From Plotosus lineatus (taxonomy: Eukaryota; Chordata; Actinopteri; Siluriformes; Plotosidae), in assembly GCA_024760905.1 (NCBI GenBank), contig CM045751.1:13200001-13264000 (forward strand): DNA of 64,000 nucleotides, in the 5' to 3' direction. Below the pieces are notes generated by a model that had not been told where the DNA came from, searched no databases, and saw only the letters and a list, made by a program, of their open reading frames with translations. Numbering within the stretch: position 1 is the first letter of the stretch; every line of letters starts with the position of its first letter. The position numbers were made by a program, and so were the translations under genes. Of this stretch, positions 1 through 10,262 are shown piece by piece.

Positions 1-756
1 ACAAGTTTGACCTTCATGGGAGGAGTGCAAGGAGGAAACTTTTGCTCTCCAAAAAGAACATTAAGGCCAGACTGAAGTTTGCTAGATGGGAAGGCCAGAT
101 CTTCTGGAATAATGTTCTTTGGACAGATGAGTCTATGGTTGAGTTGTTTGAACACCAGAACAGAAACGATGTTTTCTGGAAAGCAAATACAACATTCCAG
201 GGGGGAAAAAAAACCTCATACCAACTGTGAAGCATAGTGGTGGAAGTGTCATGGTTTGGGGACACTTTGCTGTAGCAGGACCTGCCAGACTCATCATCAT
301 AGAATCCACCATGAATTCTACTGTGTCTCAGAGGGTGTTTGAAGAGCATCCAACTTTAAAAAAAAATTTAAGCTGAAGCAGAACTGGATACTGCAACATG
401 ACAGTGACTCAAAACTTACCGGTATACCCACCAAGGACTGGCTGAAAACTAAGAAGTGGAGAGTCCCGGAATGGCCCAGTCAAAGCCCGGATCATAATCC
501 CATAGAGATGTTGTGGGGTGACTTAAAACGGGCTGTGCATGCAAAAAAAAAAAAACTCGAACATCTCACAGCTGGAAGAATTCTGTGGGCAAGCTTTCCC
601 CAGATCGATGTCAGAGACTGGTAGTTGGCTCCAAGTTATTTCACCCAAAGGGGGGGGGGTAACACTGGTTGTTCAGGGGGTAGAGTGTCCGAATTTTTTC
701 TTCCTTTGAAATCACATTGTTGTTCATATCTTTTGTTTGATGAGTAAAAACATGTT

Positions 757-1104
757 GAGATTAAAATTTCCTTCCAGCTTTTTCCCTTTATCAGGGGTCG
801 CCACAGCGAATAATTCGCATGTTTGATTCGGAATAGGTTTTTACGTCGGATGCCCTTCTTGACACAACCCATTAGCAAGGGACAGAAACACGCCGACGGC
901 TTTGCCGCTACTCTTTACGAAAGTCAACAATGGTTCTTTCACATGAACCTCTCACCAAAGACAGTGAGAGACATGGCCCGCCTTTGATAACCCAGTTACC
1001 TGCACTGCGGGAGACAGTGACAACCTTGTGGAGAGTGGGACTCGAACCCCCAACCTTAGGATCAGTGATCCAGCGCCCTATACCACTAGACCACCACTGC
1101 CCCC
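757..1104 (-). mobile_element. tRNA-derived SINE, family A with RTE-type tail
   Basis: Read on the minus strand, it starts with a tRNA-like head (A-box TGGTCTAGTGG, B-box GGTTCGAGTCC). A body follows, and then a tail matching the RTE LINE 3' end (CGCTGTGGCGACCCCTGATA). The copy is bounded by an 18-bp target duplication, GATGAGTAAAAACATGTT (739-756, and 1105-1122 with one mismatch). It is therefore a LINE-type target-primed insertion into the Tc1 3' region. Confidence 0.85.
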
Positions 1105-1157
1105 GATGAGTAAAAATATGTTAACGTTGTTTAATTACTGTACAACTAAATCACTTT

Positions 1158-1430
1158 CTTCGTTCATTCATTCATTTTCTGAACCACTTCATCATAATTA
1201 GAGTCACATGAGACTGGCTTCCATCTCAGCCGACTCGGAGTGAGGGCAGAGTACACCCTGGACAACTCGCCAGTCCATCGTAGGGCGGAAACACGCTGAC
1301 GGCGAGACAGGTACTCTGAATGAACGTCAGCAATGATTCTTTTACAGCCTCACACTATAGACAGCGAGAGACATGGCCGGCCTTTGATAACCCAGTTAGC
1401 TGCACTGGGAGGGGGGAGGGGGGCGGGGTA
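1158..1430 (-). mobile_element. SINE family A with L2-type tail, 5'-truncated
   Basis: The left edge carries the (TGAA)n tail complement (CATTCATTCATTTTCTGAAC). The L2-like end follows (AATTAGAGTCACATG, then CAGAGTACACCCTGGACA), and then the family A body up to the GTTAGCTGCACTGGG block. The tRNA-like head is missing. It lies within the same Tc1 copy as the SINE at 757. Confidence 0.7.
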
Positions 1431-1551
1431 GATTATTTTATATAATAGATTATTCATAAATAAATAAAAACAAGATTGGACATTATGTGAACATTTCTGA
1501 ATGAAGAGTTGACTATTTTATTCGGGTGTCCTAATTTTTCCACATGACTGT

Positions 1552-1620
1552 ACACACACACACACATACACAGGCGTGCCCACGCGTGCACACACGTGCA
1601 CACGCACACATATTATATAT
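1552..1620. repeat. imperfect (CA)n tract
   Basis: Interrupted CA repeat with CG-containing units, running into a short TATA stretch. It begins directly at the right end of the Tc1 element. Confidence 0.7.
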
Positions 1621-1998
1621 ATGTGCTGATGCAGAATTTGACAAATTTGATCAGTTCAGCAAAAGAACTATAAAACGAATTGGGGGAAAGGGACAATGTT
1701 TATAATCCGTGGGACAAATACACACTCCAACACGCCACCCGCCCCCTTCTCCTGTTCCAGTGCCAGTGTATCATCGGATAGCAGCCCTAGTGATGACTTA
1801 GCTGTCTTTAGAAAGTCAGTCCAGGCTGTGTGAGAACTGTGCCAGCCTCTGCTGTCCGTTCTCACGCAGAAATGTCAAGGTTTGCATTCCTATCATACCT
1901 CTTAAGAAACACACATTTCTGATGTTGTGTTGTGCTCCACTCCACTGAGCTCCTCACTTGCTCAACAGCTGCATGTCCCAAACCAGTGCAGCATGTCC

Positions 1999-2000
<2 letters not shown>

Positions 2001-2060
<60 letters not shown>
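2001..2060. repeat. (CA)30 microsatellite
   Basis: Uninterrupted CA dinucleotide repeat of about 60 bp. Confidence 0.95.
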
Positions 2061-2061
<1 letters not shown>

Positions 2062-2456
2062 CGACAAAGCAACAACAAGCGACTGTACACACTCCAGGCT
2101 CTTGTATATAATTCCTCATGCTCTTTTCTAAACAGCAGCCACACATGAAACCAAAAATATAACGGATGTTCATTTACAGAAATCCAGCATCCGTACCAGC
2201 ATCTTGCGTTCTGCAATGTCATACTTTACAGTGGATGTACCCCTATCCTGAAGGAACTGTAGTTCTACATTCTCTCTGCTCTCCTGCAATTCTCAGGATG
2301 TGTTACACTCGTCTAATGCACAATAAGAAACTCCACTTCACCCATTAATCTTCTTCTTATGCTACAGAATCGATCGTCAACAGGAAGTGCACTCATGCTT
2401 ACCATCTGCTCCGGTCACAGCCATCTCAGCTCCTGCTTCAGTGCTGTATGTATATT

Positions 2457-2458
<2 letters not shown>

Positions 2459-2503
<45 letters not shown>
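2459..2503. repeat. (TG)n microsatellite
   Basis: Uninterrupted TG repeat of about 45 bp. Confidence 0.95.
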
Positions 2504-2504
<1 letters not shown>

Positions 2505-3157
2505 GTGCCTCAGGTCCAGTGGCAGACTGAGCCTGCACTATGAAGCAGCACTGCTTTTTTTTTTTTTTTTTTTTTTTTTCCTTTAGCGTCCCCATCTCCC
2601 TCTATTTTAAGAGGCTAACGACATCATTTTTCACACACAGCCTCTAATCCTGAGCAGCTGTCAACACACACGCACCTCCAGTTCACACTGTAAGCCTTGT
2701 ATACACACTTCGACATTTATCTCCATTATATGTTCCTGTTTAACCCCAATTTATCCACACAGAGCTTTATCCTGTCCTGTCAGTCATGCCCGCCACATAG
2801 AAACGCCCTTGGCCAGGAATCACTAGGCCACTGTGCCACTGAGCCAGATTGACCAATTAGAGCAAATTAATGAGAAGCGACAATTTGTAAACATCTCCAA
2901 TAGGGATGTTCTATCAACACCGCACGAATTAAAAAACACTGAGACAACATGTTCATTACAATAAAATCAAATGCAATGTAGCAAGAGAAGCAAACACTGG
3001 TGTACAGGTATGAACAGCTCGGAGAATCTCTTCCTGAAACATCCCAAATAAATTAATTTGAGTGAAGAACATTCTTTCGCTTCGAGACCACACACTCTTA
3101 TTTTTCATCCCTTGTTCCTGACGTACTGTGGAACTTTAACGGGGAAACTTTTCATCA

Positions 3158-3828
3158 TTCATTCATTTTCGAAGCCGCTTAATCCTAATTAGGTGGGGCC
3201 GCCGGTGTAGTTGTTAGGGTGCTGAGCTCATGATCGGGAGGTTGTGTGCTCAAATCCCACTGAGACCCTCACTGCGCTAAGAACGCTGGGCAAGATCTCA
3301 ACCACAAGTGTGCCGCCTTTGTTCACCCAGCAGTATAAATGGGTACCAGTAAAAATATACTGGAAAATTAACCTGTGATGGACTAGCGTCCCCTCCAGGA
3401 GGAGTTGAACTCCTAGTCGCTCGGCGCTATGGAAACCGGAGATATGCACCAGTCCGATGAGCCACTGGGCTCAGGTGTAAAAAAGCCCAAAGGACTTTAC
3501 CTTACTCCTAATTAAGCGTAACGGGAAGGCTGGCGCACATGTCAGACGACTAAGGGTGAAGGTGGAGTACACCCTGATCAGCTGATCAGCTCACAGGACT
3601 ATTGCAGAGCCAGCACACATACAAACATTCACTCTCACACCGAGGGCCGATTTGGAACAGCCAATTTGCATACACATCACATTTTTTTTTGGACTGTGGG
3701 AGGAAACAGGAGTACCCGGAGTAAACACACACATGTACGGAGTGAAGATCCAAACTCCACACAGACACACCAAAGCCTGGGAATCAAACCCAGGACATGC
3801 TAACCACCGCATCACCGTACCGCCAAGG
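3158..3828 (-). mobile_element. SINE family C (tRNA head, L2-type tail), interrupted
   Basis: The left end has the tail complement (TTCATTTTCGAAGCC, then CTTAATCCTAATTA). After the inserted SINE at 3192-3506 it resumes with AAGGCTGGCGC, GGTGGAGTACACCCTGA, the CTGTGGGAGGAAAC block and finally a degenerate tRNA-like head ending near CACCGTACCGCC. It is the family seen also at 9950, 11766, 19436 and 56473. Confidence 0.8.
3192..3506 (+). mobile_element. SINE family B (tRNA head, TTACC tail)
   Basis: The tRNA-like head has an A-box (CGGTGTAGTTGTTAG) and a B-box-like GTGCTCAAATCCC. A body contains CACCCAGCAGTATAAATGGG, and the copy ends in a CTTTACCTTACT tail. It interrupts a family C SINE and is flanked by the duplicated target CCTAATTA (3184-3191 and 3507-3514), so B landed after C. 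Confidence 0.85.
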
Positions 3829-4231
3829 GAAACTTTTCATGTGTTTTAATCTAGGAAGAAAAGAAAATGTATTTTGTGTGCATGTTCGAATATATATAAT
3901 TTTCACCGCAGGCCAATCCTAATAGTAATGTTCCCTTTATCCACTAGATCTGCCATTTTTCCCCAAAAAAAAAAAAATCCATAAAAATTGGTGCAAAATT
4001 CCAGCTGATGTGTGTAGGATTCAAGTTTAATTCATAACTTAGTGCCGCACCGACTCACAGTCTATGTAAACTCAAGGTTTTAACCCCCAGCTCTCAATAC
4101 ACAAGCGCCGCGACTCAAAACACATTTTCTTGTCAGTCACTAATCGGGCTAGTAATAGATCCCTGCATCAGTCCTTCATCCAACAACTGCAACTTAACTG
4201 ATGACACAGAGATATGTGGCATTTCCATTCG

Positions 4232-4232
4232 T

Positions 4233-4289
<57 letters not shown>
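4232..4289. repeat. (CA)n microsatellite
   Basis: Uninterrupted CA repeat of about 58 bp. Confidence 0.95.
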
Positions 4290-4290
<1 letters not shown>

Positions 4291-5141
4291 GCAAGCAAAC
4301 ACACACCAGTATTTTGCCAACTTGAAACTGCAGATGATCCTCCGGATCTGTTTACAGGACGAAGAATAAAATAATCCTCTCCCGAGCCGTACACAGTATG
4401 TACGAGACGACGGTGGGGGGGGGTTGAGGATTACGTGAGCAGCCTGTTGTTTGTCCTCTGTGCTTCTAATTACTGACGATCGTCTCAGCTGCCTTTATCC
4501 GTCCTCACCAAACAAGGCTCTGGACTAAACAAGCCGTACTAGTCTGTGTTAGATACTCGCAACAAGGTCATGGTGGGACGCTGGGCATGCAGGGGCTTCT
4601 TTTATTTGGTCATGTGTGGGACTTTATTTGCAGGCATGTTCTTTAAAATTGATTGAAATTTTCTATCAATTAAAACTGAAAAAAATGAAATCATTTAAAG
4701 TATTTAGGAAAATTATCAATTTTGAATATATATTTTAATTTATGTTACTATGTCACTTTGTGACAGCGGTTGTTTTTAAAAGTGCTATACAAATATATTT
4801 TTAAATTTAAAATGGTTTAGACGTATTTAAAAAAAAAAAAAAAAAAACAGTGCAGGATCTATTGAGAATCCGCTAGAAGCAAGAAGCTGATCAGATACAG
4901 CATTTAGTCTGTTATAAAGTTATATGGATTCAATTTCTTTTAAATTGTATTGGATTTTCAGGCGACTTTTCTCAAACAACCAGTGCACATAATACATACG
5001 TACATATAATCCTGTAGTTTATTTAAAAGTGCAGCTGCTGGCGTTTTCTACTTTTCAGAAAAGTGCTGAGTGATGTCCAGTGCTTTTTAGCTTCCTGACC
5101 AATCAGGTTGCAGCTTGTGAAGAGGGCAAGGTTGAGAAAAA

Positions 5142-5170
5142 AAAAGAAAGAAAGAAAGAAAGAAAGAAAA
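5142..5170. repeat. (AAAG)n microsatellite
   Basis: Short tetranucleotide tract on the plus strand. Confidence 0.9.
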
Positions 5171-5491
5171 CAACTAGAGTGGCACTCACAGAGTGTAAAG
5201 TATCTCTGCCATACAGCATCAATAATGTAGTAAATATAATATAGTAAATACAACGTAGCCTCATATGACTAGTGATTTGATTACCCAGGTGATCTTATTA
5301 CACTATCTAATAATCTAAGTTGATCTAAGGTGATCGAATTACTCTCCTATTAGTGTTCCATAGCAACAGTGTATCTATCAGCACTCCTGAAACGTTGATA
5401 TTGACCTTTTGAGGTCACTCACAGACAAAGATGTTGATGCTGTATGATGCTCTACTGTAGTCTCCTGCGCTCTGTTCAGCCTGTGGAGGAA

Positions 5492-5566
5492 CAATCTCAG
5501 AGGCTAAACAGGGTTATGCCTGGTTCGATGGGAGACCACCTCGGAATACCAGGTTCTGAGAAGGTT
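5492..5566 (+). pseudogene. 5S rRNA-derived fragment (pseudogene or 5S-type SINE head)
   Basis: The stretch matches the 3' two-thirds of vertebrate 5S rRNA. Visible blocks are ATCTCAGAGGCTAAACAGGG, CCTGGTTCGATGGGAGACC and CCTCGGAATACCAGGT, corresponding to the internal control region (A-box-like, intermediate element and C-box). The 5' third is missing and there are about a dozen differences from the conserved sequence, so it is not a functional 5S gene. Family knowledge: fish carry SINEs with 5S-derived promoters (SINE3 type), which is the main alternative to a simple pseudogene. Confidence 0.75.
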
Positions 5567-5649
5567 TAGGGAAAAGACCTGGCGACCTACTGTGAAAAAT
5601 AAATCTATATGGGAATAGTTGCCAAGGGGCAGATTTTCCTGAAGACACT

Positions 5650-5930
5650 AACATATAACATATGGTTTCCTTTCTGTCCCTCATTGTGTCTACCTATGTT
5701 ACTTTGTTCTCTCAAATAAGCAATTTTCATTTTAACATGAGCAATGTCTCACTGCCAAAAATGTTTGCCCTTGTTCTGACCTTCACCTTTGACCTTGACA
5801 TTCCAAAATCAAAGAATCCCTGGGTTACAGGGAGGGTAGTATCCCCACCAAGTTTGGTGAATATTCTTGGATGGGTGTGGTCAGAATTTTGCTCACCGGT
5901 ACATTGATAGGCAATGAAAAAAAAATAAAT
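5650..5930 (-). repeat. dispersed repeat carrying AGGTCAAAGGTGA motif, copy 1
   Basis: This copy is related, in opposite orientation, to 29030-29215. Shared blocks on the minus strand are AATGTCAAGGTCAAAGGTGA and the AAATTTTCACCAAACT-like segment. The repeat class is not recognised; it contains a direct repeat of AGGTCA-type half-sites spaced by one base. Confidence 0.6.
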
Positions 5931-5989
5931 AGTGAGTGCAATATCCCAATCAAAACCTTCAGGCACATCTGAACTTTTAAGCAAATATG

Positions 5990-6515
5990 AACAGGGGTCG
6001 CTGAACCGGGGGTTGGGGGGGTTAAGCTCAAACCCCATCCACTCTTTTTCTCAACCCGATGAAATTTTTTAAATATGTCTCCTGACATCTCAAAATGTTT
6101 AAAATGCATGGTTTGTACAAGCATAGAATAACCTACAGGTACATCGTTTACCGTAAATGTTTACGCATATAGTAATATAATGGCGCTTTCTAGGGAATGT
6201 ACCGAAACATGGCTTTGAAACATCGACACTAGAATATAAGTGCTGCCTGTATCGGGTCTTGGTCCTTTGGGTGCGTGTACAAATATTAAAGGCTAAGATC
6301 AGAACATCGCACACGCCCCATTTTCCAAACCCAAGCAATGGGATTGGTGTTTCAAATAATCTAAAATTTTCAGTTAGCACCCACCTCACCCCTTACCCAC
6401 CCACCCTAGTACAGTATGGCAAAAAAGCATGTACCCTAGGGTCATATGCCCACCCACTCACACACACCCTCCCCTGGCATCACAATGCACCCTACTATTT
6501 GAGAAGTACTGGCCT
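5990..6515 (-). mobile_element. possible hAT-like DNA transposon remnant
   Basis: The right edge, read on the minus strand, is CAGTACTTCTCAAATAGTAG followed by GGTGCATTGTGATGCC, a terminus type seen in fish hAT elements. The left end is not defined and there is no intact transposase. Low confidence: no matching inverted terminus or target duplication was found. Confidence 0.35.
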
Positions 6516-7749
6516 TGTGGGAGCTCGCCAGGAGCTTTCCTCGCTGGTATTTGTAGTGTGCACACGCACATAATTCTCCTCCAACTCCTCCTCTGTTACG
6601 CACCATCTCATGCCTGTCCACGTAACATCTTCGCTACAGTCGATGATCAGAAGGGTGAGTTGACTTATTGTTTATTCTTGTTTTATTAATTATCAATAAT
6701 GTTAATCTATATATGTTATTAGTAGTAGTAGTTTTTCCATGTTTATTTTTAATATATTAGGTCAAATATACATGTTTGCAGCAGGTTATATAAGTTTCGG
6801 AGGGGGTTGGAATGAATTACGAATTTGGGTTAATATGTGTGTGTGTATGTGTGTGTGTGTATGAAAATGAACTGTATAATTTTAGATTTTTGTGCAGTCA
6901 TGATTCTCTGCTGAAATAAGTCAGGATTTGATTAAAGAATTAAAATGAATCAGGTTGAGTCTGTCCCTGCACTCTCGCCCTCATTGATCAGGAGGAGGTA
7001 TGGATCAGATGGCTCGCTGAGGGATTTGAGCTCTATGGAAGATTAATGCGATGGAGCTCGGATCTTAATGGCCTTATCTTGAGGTTGGGGTGGGAATGTG
7101 AGGGGGAGCTCGGGCTTTGTGTGGAAGTATGAAAATGACCTGAACATTCTAGAAACAGAAGGAAATGAAAGGCATCTCAAAGTGTTCACTCACTGCACTG
7201 GTGCTGAAGCTTGTGCTTGTCTGATGGATGCATTAACGGCCTGAGAGACTTTCTCTTTGGACTATTGTACACAATTCTATATTGCACCACTGGGTCAAGT
7301 AACAGAGCAATCATACACCAATGATATATTTATTTACTGTCAATTAAAATGGAGTTAGAGAACAAAAGTAGGGGAATTGAGCTGTCAAAATATTCAAACA
7401 CTGCATTTCGTAATTGAAATTTGTAATATTTTCATAATTGCCATCTCTGATGTATACAAGCCTTGACAACTGACGTGACCCGACGGTTGGTCTTGTGACC
7501 AGTGGACGGTCTTTCGAAACCCACGAACGACGAAACGGTCGCATACATAGTTCACTTCCGTAATGCAGTGCAAGATACTGCGCACTACCAAAAATGGGTT
7601 CGTATGTCATAAACAAAACCAAAAACGGCCAACACAGCGGGTACACGCCAAAACGTTCAGAAAATATTTGATTAAAGTCGACTTCGAAATACTAAACATC
7701 AACGTTGAAGGATATGTTATCAAAATAAAATGCAATATTTGCTACAAGT
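6516..7749. other. unassigned intergenic sequence
   Basis: No gene recognised. A possible splice-donor context (CAGAAGGGTGAGTT) occurs at about 6647-6660 but no frame or family supports an exon. A (GT)n-rich patch lies at 6836-6862. Confidence 0.45.
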
Positions 7750-8257
7750 CTTCTTTTCCTTTCGGCTTTTCCCTTTTCCTCAGGGGTCGCCACAACGAAT
7801 CATCTGATTCGCATGTTTGATTTGGAATAGGTTTTTCGGGGACCACAGCAAGGTTTAGACAAAATAGAGGAAAGTGGTTCAGAAATAGAGGAAATTAAAT
7901 ATTTCAACTCTGGAGTCAAAGGAGCCGCAGGGCCCTTGATGCTGAAAAAATAGCGAAATTCCGATAAATAACGGAGATCTGGGATCCCTGTTTTTTTACA
8001 TCGGATTCCCTTCCTGACACAACCCTTTAGCAAGGGGCAGAAACACGCTGACGACTATGCAGCTACTCTTTACGAAAGTCAGCAATGGTTCTTTTACATG
8101 AAACTCTCACCCTAGACAGTGAGAGACATGGCCGACCTTTGATAACCCAGTTAACTGCACTGGGGGAGACAGTGACAACCTTGCGGCGAGTGGGACTCGA
8201 ACCCCCAACCTTAGGATCAGCAATCCAGCGCCCTTCACTACCAGGCCACCACTGCCA
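7750..8257 (-). mobile_element. SINE family A with RTE-type tail, interrupted
   Basis: The tail complement (TCCTTTCGGCTTTTCCCTTT, then GGGGTCGCCACAACGAATCA) is at the left and the tRNA-like head ends at CACCACTGCC. A foreign stretch of about 155 bp (7836-7990) splits the tail region between AGGTTTTT and TTTTTTTACATCGG. Confidence 0.8.
7836..7990. mobile_element. about 155-bp insertion inside a SINE, possible MITE
   Basis: The boundaries are deduced by comparison with intact SINE copies. The ends are CGGGGACC and GGATCCCTG, weakly inverted, with T-rich flanks that could hide a target duplication. No coding sequence. Its class is unassigned. Confidence 0.45.
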
Positions 8258-8479
8258 AGTATATCACAAATTCGGGAGGAAGCTGCTCTACATTTATTAA
8301 TAAGTCCTTGTGAATTATCAAGGGAGCCCTACCTGTGGGTTCCATAACTCATTTTCAGCTGAACGAACTTTGGGTACCCGGCGTTATTTACCCGTGAACC
8401 ATAAACTGGTTCCCCAAATTTTTGAAATGTCGAGATGGATGTATAGACTCGTCAAAATGACTATCAGTCACTTATTCTC

Positions 8480-9150
8480 ATGACCTAGCAGTAAGATCAA
8501 GATCAAGAGCAGAAAAATAGGAAAACAGGGAGCAGAGATAAGGAAGGTGGAGGATTTTAAGTACTTAGGCTCAACAATCCAGAACAATGGAGAGTGTGGA
8601 AAAAGAGGTGAAGAAGCGCATGAAGGCAGGTTGGAATGGATGGAGAAAAGTGTCCGGTGTGATGTGTGATAGGAGAGTATCGGCAAGAATGAAGGGAAAA
8701 GTGTACAAGACGGTGTTGAGGCCAGCGATGTTGTATGGTTTAGAGACAGTGGCCCTGGGGAAAAGACAGGAGGCAGAGTTGGAGGTAGCAGAGATGAAAA
8801 TGTTGAGGTTCTCTTTGGGAGTAACGAGGATGGATAGGATCAGGAATGAGCACATCAGAGGGACAGCACATGTTAGATGTTTTGGAGACAAAGTCAGAGA
8901 GGCTAGATTGAGATGGTTTGGACGTGTCCAGAGGAGGGATAGTGAGTATATTGGTAGAAGGATGCTGAGGTTGGAACTACCAGGCAGAAGGCCCAGAGGA
9001 AGACCAAAGAGAAGATTTATGGATGTGGTGAAGGTGGACATGAAGGTCGTTGGAGTAAGAGTAGAAGATGCAGAGGATAGGGTGAGATGGAGGCAGATGA
9101 TTTGCTGTGGTGAAGGGAACAGCCAAAAGGAAAAGAAGAAGAAGAGAAAA
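8480..9150 (+). pseudogene. RTE-clade LINE, 3' end (reverse transcriptase C-terminal part)
   Basis: The open part (8587-9162, 191 codons) encodes the conserved end of RTE-type reverse transcriptase polyproteins. Visible blocks are KVYKTVLRPAMLYGLETVAL, LRFSLGVTRMDRIRNEHIRG, ARLRWFGRVQRRDSEYIGRR and [13 protein letters not shown]. Upstream of 8587 the frame is shifted within the DFKYLGS-like block. The 3' tail has lost the usual GGCGACCCC segment and runs into an AAGAAG repeat. No endonuclease or RT core is present, so it is a 5'-truncated dead copy. Confidence 0.9.
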
Positions 9151-9208
9151 ATAGAGAAATAGATGTATAGGACCGAATGACAGATAAAAAGAAAGAGAGA
9201 CGGCTCAC

Positions 9209-9274
9209 CTGAGTCTCCCCTGTTCCGGTCTGTTAGAGGAAGAGAAGTGCTTCCTCGCAGCATGATGACGAAAA
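9209..9274 (-). CDS. candidate first coding exon, gene unassigned
   Basis: On the minus strand an acceptor TTGCTTGCAG is followed by 11 bases, an ATG at 9263 and 18 codons reading MLRGSTSLPLTDRNRGDS. A donor G|GTGAGC follows, leaving phase 1. It is flanked by an RTE fragment on one side and AT-rich sequence on the other. The protein is not recognised. Its place and strand, beyond the 3' end of adm, would fit the neighbour ampd3 by vertebrate synteny, but no AMP deaminase sequence was found in the window, so that is only a guess. The polypyrimidine tract is weak. Confidence 0.25.
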
Positions 9275-9662
9275 CTGCAAGCAAATTATTTATCATTATT
9301 ATTCAACATATTTATCAAACCAATAACGACACTATAAATGGAAACTTTCTTTTAAAAGTGTTGTAAAGATTCACTGTTTTTATGCCAATACTCAGAAATA
9401 TGTTGCCAAAGTTCCATTCAACTACTTACACAGACGGGGATCCGAAGTGACGCAGGGTGTGTTGCTGTTTTTTTTTTGGAGATTGCGAGTTCGAATCCAG
9501 TCGCACACAGTCACCCGCAGCTTACTGGCATTAAATGGATGTGTTCTGATGGTATACTTTTATTTCCTTGCCACCCAAAGCAATAACCAGTCAAGCTTGG
9601 GCATCTGTGAGATCAAGTGGACAATTCAGCATCTGCCACATGGGCTCCAGGAGTCTGCCCTC

Positions 9663-9832
9663 ATTTGGCAGACTTATCCAGAGCGACTAATAATTATAAT
9701 TTTTATATACACAACTGGGCAATTGAGGGTTAAGGGCCTTGCTCAAGGGACCAACAGTAGTAAGGGTTGATCCGGTGAATTTTGGATCAGTAACCCATCA
9801 ACTTAACCACTAAGACACTACTATCCCCAACA
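9663..9832 (-). mobile_element. SINE family D (common teleost tRNA-like SINE)
   Basis: It contains the blocks TTTGGCAGACTTATCCAGAG, TGAGGGTTAAGGGCCTTGCT and CAAGGGACCAACAGTAG, ending in TTAACCACTAAGACACTAC. On the minus strand this is a tRNA-like head plus the TGGATAA...GCCAAAT end typical of a widespread fish SINE. It is partly degenerate. A second copy lies at 53200-53345. Confidence 0.7.
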
Positions 9833-9949
9833 GTTTGTGCAAATGCAGGAGGACAGCATCATGTCGCTCTCATCCCTCTTTGATCGGTTGTGATTGGCTG
9901 ATAGTTGATGGGTAAAAATTGGCTATACTATACTGTATCACAGAAGGGC

Positions 9950-10262
9950 GACACGGTTGCATAGTGTGCAGCCCGTCCGCCTCACAGCAAGAAGGTCCAG
10001 GGTTCGATTCCCAGCTCGGGCGTTTCTGTGAGGAGTTTGAATGTTCTCCCCATGCTCCCACAGTCCAAAAACATGCACAGTAGGTTAATTAGCTTTTCCA
10101 AATCTCCCCTAGGTGTGAGTGTGAGTGTGAATGGTTGTGTGAGTGTTGGCCCTGTGATGACCTGTTGAGCTGTCCAGGGTGTACCCCGCCCTCACCCAGA
10201 GTCAGCTGAGATGGGTGCCAGCTTCTCCAGGATAATAATTAGTTCAAAAAAATGAATGCATT
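9950..10262 (+). mobile_element. SINE family C (tRNA head, L2-type tail)
   Basis: The head GACACGGTTGCATAGTG and B-box GGTTCGATTCCC are followed by the TTCTGTGAGGAGTTTGAATG body, CCACAGTCCAAAAACATGCA and TAGGTTAATTAG. The L2-like end is GAGCTGTCCAGGGTGTAC with an AATGAATGCA tail. It is nearly full length. Confidence 0.85.

Larger units (their letters stand above)
1..1550 (+). mobile_element. Tc1-like DNA transposon, decayed, 5' end outside window
   Basis: Translation of the first 600 bases gives Tc1/mariner transposase blocks: WNNVLWTDESMVELF, holding the first catalytic Asp at about 127-129, then VKHSGGSVMVWG near 230-260. Later blocks are broken by frameshifts and stops, including an A-run at 542-554. 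The 3' end reads GGGTGTCCTAATTTTTCCAC and stops at a TA at 1551-1552, as expected for this superfamily. Two SINEs sit inside the 3' non-coding part (757-1104 and about 1158-1430). The copy cannot encode a working enzyme. The family is clear; the exact subfamily is not assigned. Confidence 0.85.
1620..3157. other. unassigned sequence with two microsatellites and a poly-T run
   Basis: No exon or protein family is recognised. A minus-strand reading near 1668-1865 is open for 65 codons but shows no known domain. It contains (CA)n at 2001-2060, (GT)n at 2459-2503 and T24 at 2556-2580; the reading frames across these are low-complexity artefacts. Confidence 0.5.
3829..5490. other. unassigned intergenic sequence
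   Basis: No gene recognised. It holds a (CA)n microsatellite at 4232-4289, an A run at 4829-4846 and an (AAAG)n tract at 5142-5170. Otherwise it is AT-rich and without a convincing exon. Confidence 0.5.

Noticed and set aside
5492..5566. Functional 5S rRNA gene
   Set aside because: The 5' third is missing and conserved positions differ; there is no T-run terminator directly after it.
8571..9296. 241-codon minus-strand ORF
   Set aside because: Most of it is the antisense of the RTE LINE end. Only its first part (9209-9274) has splice signals and is kept as a separate low-confidence exon.
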